Shown: piece after piece, positions 35,628 to 45,500 of the stretch
Numbering within the stretch: the first letter of the stretch is position 1
Layout of the letters: each line of letters opens with the position of its first letter
Origin: Rhododendron vialii
Lineage: Eukaryota; Streptophyta; Magnoliopsida; Ericales; Ericaceae
DNA length: 64,000 bases
Assembly: GCF_030253575.1 (NCBI RefSeq)
Contig: NC_080559.1
Span: 35,716,501 to 35,780,500 of the forward strand
Reading direction: 5' to 3'
The notes under the pieces: model-generated
Told to the model about the DNA's origin: nothing
What the model saw: the letters and a program-made list of their open reading frames with translations, nothing else
Databases searched by the model: none
Position numbers and translations under genes: made by a program

Positions 35628-35866
35628 GGGAAAGGATTAAAGGAAGGTATAGTTGAGAGAAATCTGCAAGAGAGCTTTTGTTTGTGTGGCTAGCTAGAAA
35701 ACTGATGATATGAGAACGTGGGAATGGATGGATTATACACAGAAGGCTAATGATATGTAGCATGGTTTAGGCTTTCCTCGTGAGGTCTCCTAATCCAACT
35801 CCGACTCGATTACGGATGCTAAAGTTGGTATGGGATTAATTTAGGAAGGAATAATTATTACTAGTA

Positions 35867-36100
35867 CTCTCTCCGTCCTATTTTAAATGTTCCCTACGGA
35901 AATTCGTGTGTTTTCAAACTCCAACAAAATATATTTCTACGTATAATATGTTTTATTTTCTTACACCAAATTATAGTGCTCATTGAGGACTTTAATTTGG
36001 TGCCAGAAAATAAAAAATAATGATATGTAGAATTATATTTTTTGGGGGTTTGAAAATAAACGAATTCTTATATAGGACATTTAAAGTGGGATGAAAGGAG
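35867..36100. mobile_element. Stowaway-like MITE, block B copy
   Basis: Orthologous to the element at 29363-29590. It starts CTCTCTCCGTCCTATTTTAA after TA and ends GGGATGAAAGGAG before TA. The arms contain TTACACCAAATTATAG and AATTTGGTG. Both blocks share the position, so it was present before duplication. Confidence 0.75.
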
Positions 36101-36234
36101 TAATATTTAGCTGTAAATCCAAAATTGTAGACATCCTGGTTGTTGAGTCCGGCCCCTCTCCAATCCCATTGGAATTGGAGGATCCTTCGATTCTACATCC
36201 AAAGGTATAGATTAATCCATTAACTAATTGGATT

Positions 36235-36452
36235 AGGAAATCCTGTAGTGCAAGGCCCTACAAGGCACCTTGTAAGGCGCACACGAGCCATCGATCTTGA
36301 CAATGAGTGGTTGGATATAATTCAAGCTTTTACAAATTCTACTCGTCCATTGTCTAGATGAAAATCTGAGCCGTCCATTGCCGAGATGGATGTCCGGATT
36401 GGCCGCACTATTCGTGTAGTGCGGGGGGTGCACTACAGCATCCCTGGGTCCT
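36235..36452. mobile_element. TIR element specific to block B
   Basis: Inverted ends AGGAAATCCTGTAGTGCA and, reverse-complemented from the right, AGGGATGCTGTAGTGCA. It interrupts sequence that is continuous in block A (about 29707-29735). No coding frame. Confidence 0.65.
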
Positions 36453-37540
36453 AAGGCGCCCAATTATCTCTAATTCTCTGTTAACCCTTCCTCTAAAGTA
36501 TACATATCTTACCCATTATTGTGTTTTTTCTTTTGTGAACGAAGCATCTCATTTTTGTAAGGGTTTCGATCATTTGCGTGAAACTCTTGATTAATTTTGT
36601 GTCAAAACTTGTGTTTAAATTTGTGTACCCGTTCCTATAATAGACAATTCATATTGATGCAGGGGAAAAACTTGGTGGAGCCAAAGAGAACTCTGTTTGG
36701 ATTTCAGACAGCTTCAATCAATTTCCAAGGAAAAGAGACACTATAGAAGATGAAAGTTCATCCATTTAAACTCTAAAAGCTCCACCACTTACGTATTTTA
36801 ATTTATAGGATCTATGGCTCCAATATATTTTTGTGGAATCTAAATAGTTTGTGTTGGATGTCTAGACCTCGCCATGCCTTATAAAAGTGAGATTCTCTTT
36901 TCCACTCGATTTACATGTTCTTTATGGATTCATGAATGAGAAACAAGATTTATACATGTTTTCTCTTTTATGGATTCATGAATGAGAGTGACTGCCTTAG
37001 ATTTGTTGGGGTGGGGGGGGAAATACTTTAGTTTCACGATGTAGGGAAAACTGATCGAGATAATGGAAGGAAGTCACATTAGATAATTAGATGCCCATTG
37101 AGTAGCACTTGACTTAAAATTAGGAAAGGAAAAAAATAGATAAGTTAATGGATTAATCCTAAACTTGGATGTGAAATTGGAGGATCTTCCAATTCCTAAT
37201 TTCCTATGGTTGGAGAGGAGTTGGACTCCAAGTCGTTGGGAGTCTATGCCGTTTCGGGGTGCGATTAGTAATTTGGGGAGTGCGAAATCAATTTCCAAAA
37301 TCATTGGCTTTGTTTTTTTTCAATTTTAACTTTGTTTTGTTTTTGTTTTCTAATTATAATTATTACCCTATTTCTCTCTTGAATCATTACCCTATTTCTC
37401 TAATTATTATTTTCATTTCCCTCTCTATCTCTCTCTACTTACTATCCCTCTCTCTAATCATTACCATTGCTTTTATTGTTAGGCGGTTTTGTGATGTATA
37501 AAAGAATGCAATTGCATGTTAACATAATATCTGATTAAAA

Positions 37541-37982
37541 AAAAAAAAAAAACATAATACTTCGTATTACGTAGTAGTACAAGTGCCCGTTCCCAAAAAA
37601 TACAAAGTTCACAGCCCGGGAACATATAAAATTTTGTTATAACGATACGCTTATTGAACATTTCATATCCGTTTTATTCTTTATGGTTCTTCCATTTTCA
37701 CCTGCGATTTTCGAGTTCGAAAACATCTAAATGAATAAAAATAAGGTGAAATTTCATGTATATCCCCATCATCATTTTTTTCATGGAGATTTCACAATAT
37801 TTAAAATTGCTTATACAGACTCTCTCAAGTACTCGTTACCCAAGTGACACACTCCCGTCTCATAACCGTTTGTTGGAAGGTCACATGTTAGTAATTTGGC
37901 ATTTTTTTTGACAAAAATGCCCTTTAATAAATGCCCTTTGACAATACTATATTTTTTTTTCCCCTCGCCAAAACCCAATAGT

Positions 37983-38014
<32 letters not shown>
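37541..38014. other. Spacer upstream of membrane-protein pseudogene, CT microsatellite
   Basis: No gene was seen. The end of the stretch (37984-38016) is a (CT)n microsatellite, probably part of the leader of the broken gene that follows, since CTCTCTCTGCACCAAACCAC repeats just before each copy of its start codon. Confidence 0.5.
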
Positions 38015-38019
<5 letters not shown>

Positions 38020-38029
38020 CCAAACCACC

Positions 38030-39308
38030 ATGGATGAAGCACCAGAACAACTCCAACCCGCAAAAACCTTCTACTTCAGAAACCTCCTAATTTTCTCTCT
38101 CTGCACCAAACCACCATGGTGTTGGGAAACCGAATCCCTAAGACCCAGTAACGACGCATACAGATTAGACAACAAAAATTGTAAAACCCTATAAAGCGGA
38201 ATTAGGGTTCTACCTCAACTCCCTGCGACACGAACGCTAGTTGAACTTGTTATAGCACGTTTTGCTATAAACCACGAATACTGCTCGATCGTACCTTACG
38301 ATCTTCTATCGTATTCCCTGCACGTCTAGAACACGAACCAAGTGTGGACTCTTTCGTGATCTGTTTGCTCTCTCTAAGCCTGCCTCTATTTACTGAATAA
38401 TAAAAAAACATTCAACTGACCTAGAGAGCATAACGTGTATATATAGGGTTACGATAGGGACCTAAGGAGTAATAAGTCTGGGCTCCCAGTGTAAATAAGA
38501 AAACTTAATCCCACCAGGATTCTATTTCTTATTTCATTAATTATAATTCAACCCACTGCAGAATTATAATTGCACTCCCGTCCTTATCTCAATTATATTA
38601 CGAGCTCCATGATATTAAATACTAGAGTACTTATTAATCTCTCCACGTTAAGATTACAGATACCCGTTGATTAAAATAAATTACTAACACATGGATCAAG
38701 CACCAGAACAACTCCAACCCGCAAAAACCTTCTAGTTCAGAAACCTCCTAATTTTCCCTCTCTACTTTGCGATGCTCGTCCACGGTCTCTTCACCAATCC
38801 TTTCCACTCCCAAATCAACACCTCCCCATCTGCTTCTTCTCCTTTTGTTGTTTTGATAAGTATTTCTCCTTTTAATGTTAAATCCAACAACTTTAACATC
38901 TTCCAATTCTGCTACCTCGTCTTCCTCGTCACTTTGCCTCTCCTCTCCACCATCGACTTCACCATCGTTGCCTCTCTCAAGCATCTCTTCGTCATCTACT
39001 TCCAGATTTCTCTCATTATGTTCATTTACAATCTTGTATTTCTATGGTCCTCATCTTGGTCGCAATCAGTATTCAATACCCATAACACGGTCCCCCCCTC
39101 GGCTGTGAATATCTTTCTTAATCAGTCTAATGACGACGTGTCTATTTGGCACTTGGCAGAAGTGTGTGAACCCAATCACGCAATTGCTGTGATGAAGAAG
39201 GGCTCTGCGTTGATTTGTGCCATTAATGGGGTTTTCGCATATCTGATCTTGGGTATCTTACCCATTTCCTCCATTCTATTAACGGAGTTAGCGATATTTT
39301 CGTTTTGA
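38030..39308 (+). pseudogene. Multi-pass membrane protein relic, start duplicated and split by solo LTR
   Basis: Two copies of the gene start occur. The first, at 38030, reads MDEAPEQLQPAKTFYFRNLL and then runs out of similarity. The second, at 38691, reads MDQAPEQLQPAKTF, stop, FRNLL, and stays open to 39308. The continuing frame has several hydrophobic segments (about 38880-39060 and 39205-39300) and phrases like SIWHLAEVCEPNHAIAVMKK. These resemble an uncharacterised plant multi-pass membrane family in which a conserved WHLASVVSVLE-type phrase is found. The family normally runs about 300 residues, so the relic is shortened. A TAG at codon 15, a solo LTR at the start codon and the short length all point to a pseudogene. 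The family assignment is from memory and moderate. Confidence 0.6.
38120..38689 (+). mobile_element. Solo LTR, 570 bp, with 5-bp TSD catgg
   Basis: Begins TGTTGGGAAACCGAATCCC and ends TTACTAACA, with the 5-bp target duplication catgg at 38115-38119 and 38690-38694. An internal TATATATAGGG lies near 38438. This matches a solo LTR of a Ty1/copia-like retrotransposon. The duplicated catgg contains the ATG of the broken membrane-protein gene. Confidence 0.88.
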
Positions 39309-39846
39309 GTATTTGAGGGAATTTGTATGGGCGATTTTAAATACTAGGGGGTTTCCGACTCTTCGTGGAAAAAAAAATAATAGTTGAGAGAGTTTCCGTA
39401 TGCTTGCTGCCTTGCACTCTTCATTTCTAGTCAAAACTATGGTGTGCTTGTCAGTTGTTTTTATCCGATTAACAAATTAAACAGTAGATTGTACCCAAAA
39501 AATCAACCATAAGTTTGTTACTCCGTCGATTTACACTATGAATATACCAGATACAAGCTCTGTATCGTTTCAATTTTATGAGATGTCCCCGAAGGGACTA
39601 CCAGATAGAAGCTCACAGAAGAGGGATAAAGTTTTGGACAATGTGTTGGTAATCAAACAGACTTTTCTAGGGTGCAAACTGAACTTGGAGAATTAGTATT
39701 GATTGATAATAACTTTTTCCGTGCCGTCAACGTGCGTTAAGGAAAAAACTACTTCCATAAAACCTGAACGTTGAATTTCTTCTTGGTAAGACCAATATTG
39801 TAAGAGATCAAAAAAACAAGATTTTGCATCCTAGAATATTTATGCA
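39309..39846. other. Spacer between membrane-protein relic and LBD gene
   Basis: No gene, repeat or regulatory element was recognised; the part near 39780-39846 is probably the 3' UTR of the minus-strand LBD gene. Confidence 0.35.
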
Positions 39847-40471
39847 CTATGTTAGAAAACCACGGTTAGAGTAGAAAGTATCAACGATCGGAGTAGCAGC
39901 GTCGTCTTCATGAGCTAGTTGATGGTATTCATCGGAATGGGGCTGTCCCTGAGCAGTAGTAGTATTGGCATTGAGAACCAGAATCTCTGCTTGGGCTTTA
40001 GCTATCTCATTTTGAACATGGTTTACTTGCTGCTGTAAAATAGAGATGATTCCCACACATCCATAAACAGGGTCTTGGATCCTACATTGTGCTTCATAAT
40101 ACAAAGAATCCGCTGCTTCGGCTCGTAGATTAACGGGAAGTTGCTGATTCAATAACGTAAATCAAAACCAAGACAATATTAATCTTTTTGTCTGGAAAAC
40201 TATGTAAATGGTCCGAAAATTCCAAAATTTCCAACTGAATACAAAGGAAACAAACCACAATTTTATTTTATTTTTGATCAGTAAGAAGATAATTTTATAT
40301 ATGTAGAAAAGTAACCTGGAGCATTTTCCCAATATTGCTGGCACCATAAATACTGTGAACAGAAGCAAATCTTTGGGGATTATGGGAAGGAAAATAGGGA
40401 GAGAAGATGCAATCTGAAGAGCATCTCCGCCTCAGGTACTTGCAAGCGGCACAACGAGTAATGGAAGTCAT
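39847..40471 (-). CDS. LOB-domain (LBD/ASL) transcription factor, LBD23/24-like
   Basis: Plant-specific DNA-binding protein of the LATERAL ORGAN BOUNDARIES family, acting in the nucleus. Two exons, 40316-40471 (52 codons) and 39847-40143 (98 codons plus stop), joined in phase 0 by a gttact donor and an aatcag acceptor, give 150 residues. The zinc-finger-like block CX2CX6CX3C is intact (C7, C10, C17, C21; CAACKYLRRRCSSDC). It is followed by FSPYFPSHNPQRF, the GAS block (YGASNIGKMLQ) and DPVYGCVG. After it comes a degenerate coiled segment (ILQQQVNHVQNEIAKAQAEI) in place of a full leucine zipper. The short acidic tail resembles LBD23/24. The start is fixed by an in-frame TGA two codons upstream of the ATG. 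Individual family member not certain. Confidence 0.92.
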
Positions 40472-42453
40472 TGCTCAGAGATCTTCAGAAAAATCCAAAA
40501 CAAAATCTACGTACCCACGAAAAAATCTATCTTTTCGTATCTTCTGTGTGTGTATATCCAGCTTGAAGAAGAAATCTAGTGGGAAATTTTTGTTGCCTTA
40601 GTGCTCAATTTAAACACCAATCTCATAGGAAAAGAGCCGTTAAAACAATTCCGATCTTGACAAGTCTTGAAATGGAAAGATTTATTCAGCAATCTAAGAA
40701 GCTCCAACTAATGGGAGAAATTAATTTCTTGATTATTTGACTTTTAACAAACTTATATAGTAACACCTATAGGCTAATACGGTTTAAATTTATTAAACAT
40801 TTCAAGTTTCAATTTTACAATTTTGTTAACTCATTTATGGAGAAAAAAGGATGCTTAACGCTTACATACCCCGGGAAAAAAAAACAGTTATATATCTGTG
40901 ACATTAGCTTGTTAGAGCATCCGCAATGTAATAATCAAAAGTGAATAATCAAAACTTGCAACGTCAGCTTTTGATTATTCATTTAAAGAGTTGTTAAAAT
41001 TAGCAATGTGAAGTCACATATTGTTACTTTTGATTATTCAAATGCCCAAATTTGATTATTGATTAAGAGGTTACTAACTTTGATTATTACAATGTGAATA
41101 CTTTTTTAAGCACACAATATTGCTAACTGTAGCAATCTTTTGATTGTGATTATTACATTGTAGATGCTCTTAGCTTCTTCCGTGTTTCTTGTTATGTGTT
41201 TTTTTCTCCGGGTTCTTCTTCATTTTTGGACTACGAATTTCGAGCTTCAAAAAAGATAAAAATTACAAAACAAGTAATTTTCACACTCATTTTTCATCCA
41301 ATCATTTCTTCTTTTGTTTGTGAAAACAAAAAATAAAGAATATCTAATGCTTATTTTTTTGTCCTTTTATAGTATATTAATAATAATATACCCGATTAAC
41401 CTATCATTTATATATGAGTATTTTCATACTTGAGAAGATAGAGTAATATTTTAAGTTTAAGTTGTAATAAGATAACCAAAAAGAAAATAACTTTTGTACT
41501 CCACTTTCTTATAAATATACACTCCACAATTTATCTATTTTTATTTATAGTTATACACATTCAATTTCCAAAGTGAACTGAAAGACAATTTGTTTAAAAA
41601 ATTTATATGATTATTAAAAAAAAGGAGTATGAAAATTATTTATCAAAACAAAATAAGCTACAAATGAAAAGAAAATGGGTTCTGTGCAGTGTGATTTTCA
41701 ATTGTAAAAGATTAATTTGCCCCGTCTAAAAGTGCATTCAATAATTTTTTTTTTCTTTTCCAAGCGACATCTACGAGGTTAGGAGTAAGTAAGTTAGGAA
41801 TAGTTAGTAAATTCGTCTACAAGAGTCAAAAGGCTGCTCATAGCTCTGAAATACAAATGTATCTGACAGAGCTCAAATCTTGGCCTCCCACAAGAGAAGG
41901 ACCAGGAAATACGATTGGCATTACCAAAAAAAAAAAAAAAATTACCATTGGGCTACAAGCCTCTTGGAATCTTTAAAGAATTTAGACAAGTGATTATTGA
42001 GTTGGAAATGCAATGTGTTGCGATTTGTCATAGTCCGGTCCTAGTTAACTCGTTTATTTGGGGAGTAATTTTATTCACGTTCACTTTCAGTGAGAATAAC
42101 TTTACCGGTATTTGGTGAGAAAAGCTGCATGTTCTGTTGTGGTAGTCAAAATCGCTCATTGTATATGAATCACTACTTTAATTGGTTATTATGTGAAAAT
42201 TCAATTCAATCAATTATCAGTAAGTACATAATTAAGAAATCGAAGTTTTATCTACTTTAGTTTTATTTTCGCCCAAGAATTTTCAAATTTTTGATTAATA
42301 TTAATACTGATTTCGATTGGACTGAAAATTTTACGCGATCTTGTAAGAAATTAATGTGAAGAATTTGGGTAAAATTCTGGTTGCCTAAAACGGAGTTGGA
42401 ACATGATGATTTCTCTCGTTTAGTGTAGCCCTCCCTGCACGCTTCCTCCTCCT
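40472..42453. other. Divergent intergenic region between LBD and LIG4
   Basis: Very AT-rich, holding a MULE-type MITE at 40914-41170 and otherwise no recognised gene. It carries the promoters of two divergently transcribed genes. Confidence 0.45.
40914..41170. mobile_element. MITE with 9-bp TSD, AGAGCATC ends
   Basis: The ends AGAGCATCCGCAATGTAATA and, reverse-complemented, AGAGCATCTACAATGTAATA are near-perfect inverted repeats. Flanks tagcttgtt and tagcttctt form a 9-bp duplication with one difference, which suggests a MULE-type origin. The interior repeats TTTGATTATT. Confidence 0.85.
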
Positions 42454-42459
42454 TATATA
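42454..42459 (+). promoter_or_regulatory. Putative TATA box of LIG4
   Basis: TATATA within a pyrimidine-rich stretch (CCTCCTTATATACTAC), about 120 bp upstream of the LIG4 ATG at 42576. The position is plausible for a core promoter; not proven. Confidence 0.45.
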
Positions 42460-42575
42460 CTACTCTCCAGTAGTCTCCACACAGTAAAATCTCAAAGAGA
42501 AACACAAGAATAGCAAGAAGATTGTACGAATCTCGAATTTCCCCATTGGATGGGATTCGGTTCGAGTTTAGAAAA

Positions 42576-45500
42576 ATGTGCGACGAAACCAAGTTCAGCG
42601 TCATGTGCAGCCTGTTCAACTGGATGCAGAGGAGCAAATCGTCGGCCAAGAAGCGCTCCAAGTTCCGAAAGTTCCTCGACAACTTCTGCAAACCGGGCGA
42701 TTACTTCAACGCCATCAGGCTCATCCTCCCCTCCCTCGACCGCGAGCGCGGCTCCTACGGCCTCAAGGAGTCCGTCCTCGCCACCTGCCTCGTCGACGCC
42801 GTCGGCATGTCCCGGGACTCCCAAGACGCCCTACGCCTCTTCAATTGGCGCAAGGGCGGCGCACCCAAGGCCGGCTCTAACGCCGGCAATTTCGCCCTAG
42901 TTGCTGCCGAGGTCAGTCAGCTTTCCTTTCCTCTCCTCTCCTCTCCTCCATCGTCTAGCGAAAATCCTATTTTTTTTCAAAGTCATCCAAACAAGTGATA
43001 GGAATTTCCCTTCCTTTTCACTTCCCGCCCTTTCTGTATGTGCAAAGGGGCTTGGACTGTAGTAAGTAATGCGGGCTTGGACTGTAGTAAGTAATGCTGT
43101 AATGAAGGGGATTTGATTGTTTCTATTTGAAGGGAAGGAAAAAGCAAAGCGTAAAAGTAAAGAATGAAAGGCTAGCAGATGTTGATAACTTGATATTGGA
43201 CTTCTTTTGGTAATAGAGTTCCATGTTGGTGATCAACAGGTGCTGCAAAGAAGGCAGGGTTGGGCTTCTGGCGGTCTAAACATTAAGGAACTAAATGAGA
43301 TGCTTGATCGATTGGCTTCAAGTGAAAACAGGTAATCACTCCTAAATTAGTGTTGGTAGATATCCTATGAGACTTGGCTGTTGTTGAATGCTGCACCTTA
43401 AGCATCTCTTCAAGAAAGGTTTCTATCTATGCTGTTTTGTTTTGCACCCTTAAGTCAAGGACTTTTTATTTTTCTCCCTTATGGCTTGCCTTTTAAAATG
43501 TTACAACAGGGCGGAGAAGACTTCTGTTCTTTCTGATCTAATCAAGAAAACCAATGCACAAGAAATGAAGTGGATTGTAATGATAATTCTAAAAGGTTTT
43601 CCCTATGACCTGCATGATTTAATTCCTTTATAGTGTGTTCAAACAATATGCTTCTCCTTCTTGCCCTTCCCCTCTGTGCTCTCACCTCTCATGCCAACCC
43701 AGATCTCAAGTTGGGAGTTAGCGAGAAGAGCATCTTTCATGAATTCCATCCGGATGCTGAAGATTTGTTCAACGTTACGTGTGACTTAAAACTGGTTTGT
43801 GAAAAGTTACGGGATCGAAGTCAACGGCACAAACGTCAGGTTTGTTCGAGTTTCATTTTGAGTTTACTTCTTTGCTATGTTGAATCATACTGCCAGACAA
43901 TTAGTATCTGGCGCTACCTTTTGATCATGTTTCCTCAGTCAATTATTGTAATACCTTGTAAATCTTGAAAGCATGTTTGCTCAGACCGTCAATGTGTAAC
44001 ACCTATAAACCCGTTTCCTCCGATTTGTTTGGTAATGTTTTGCAGTTACTTCTTGTTCTTGTGTTGCTTACTTAGTGTATACTGTAGAGTATCTTGTTGA
44101 GCTTTGACTTTTAATATTATGTAATCTGCTCTTATATTGAGTTGTTTTTTCCTCAACCAAGCTCTCTTGTCTTTCCTCTTTTCTTATCTTTCAGGTCTGT
44201 CTTCTTGTTCCAGTTCCAGGAGTTTTAATCAAAATGTGTACATTTTACTATGCCAAACTTATCTCTTTTGTAAATCCCAATTTGCCGTATTGGCTGTGCT
44301 TCCTAAATTTTACATATGCGAATACTAAGATTAGGAACTTACTAGGATCTTAATGCAGTGGTGTCTGGGCTTAAAAACCGTACTGCTTGATCTTTTGTAC
44401 TTATCTAAAAGATGCTTTGGTTTTTTGTTCTTTGAAACTCTCCAATTTACCTTTTTGAACATTTAGCCATGATAGCCATTGGTATCATATGTATGCATTT
44501 TTAGGAGAACTACCATATGTGATTTTGCTTTTGTACTTGCCGCCAACTCATTCAAACCTTCGGTTTGGGTGCTCCGTAAAAATTTTCTTCAGTGTGTTTA
44601 CCTTCTATACTTTGCATCTTAAGGATTGATATGATTCTAGAAGCAGTTATTTAGAGGATAGGGAAAACCAAAAAGAAGATTGGTTGAGGTTGTATGTGAA
44701 GACGTGAAGCTGATATTACGGAAATCAGAATGATGATCTTGTCCAGTGTTATCTATACATATTTTTTTTCCCTAGTACGTGGAATTGAATTAGCTAAATG
44801 ACTGCGAATGCAAGTGGTGATGTAGAAGGAAAAAAGGTTTCCCCTACTCTTGATTAGCGATGCAATACTTTGCCATGTTGCTGTACTTCTGCAGAGATAA
44901 TTTTTCTTCAAATACATTTGTACATGCATTCGTAAGTGGGGGAAACAACACATAGCATATGTGAATTCTTCAGCTATTAACACTGTTTGCATACTTTTCA
45001 GGACATAGAAGTTGGAAAGCCTGTGCGTCCCCAACTAGCTATGAGGGTTGGTAATGCAAACAATGCATGGAAGAAGGTTTGGACTTCACTACAGATTAAT
45101 ATAATATGACATTGTTCAAAACTTCAACCACGGTATTCCATAGATGGTGTCATTGCCTCATTGGAGCTTGACGAGAATAACTGCATTTCAAATATTTGTA
45201 TTTCCATGGATTTTTTGCTCTTTCAAGGCTTATTAGTTTTTTCCCTTTGTCTTTTTGGAATCTGTGACATGTTGGATGTCCTCAGTGGTCTAGCTTCTTT
45301 AACCAGTTTTGGTTCATTATACATTTATACCTTTCCCCCTTCTTTCTAGCTTCACGGGAAGGAAGTTGTTGCAGAGTGCAAATTTGATGGTGACCGGATT
45401 CAAATCCATAAAAATGGACAGGAGATACACTTTTTCTCAAGGTGTTTGTTTGCCTGACTTACCGATAAGTTCCTTCTATTCGACATTTTTGCTTTTTTTG

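Larger units (their letters stand above)
35628..37540. repeat. Block B of the segmental duplication (upstream flank)
   Basis: Sequence upstream of secreted-protein gene B aligns with 28200-28240 plus 29222-30800 of block A, with shared words such as TTGTTGAGTCCGGCCCCTCT and GAAAGTTCATCCATT. Copy-specific inserts interrupt it: 36235-36452 and 37303-37497 here, the hAT and the TTATGAAT MITE in block A. No other gene was seen. Confidence 0.8.

Noticed and set aside
42522-42575. In-frame N-terminal extension of LIG4 by 18 codons
   Set aside because: The frame there opens with TTG, not ATG; the first ATG in frame is 42576, which matches the family start.
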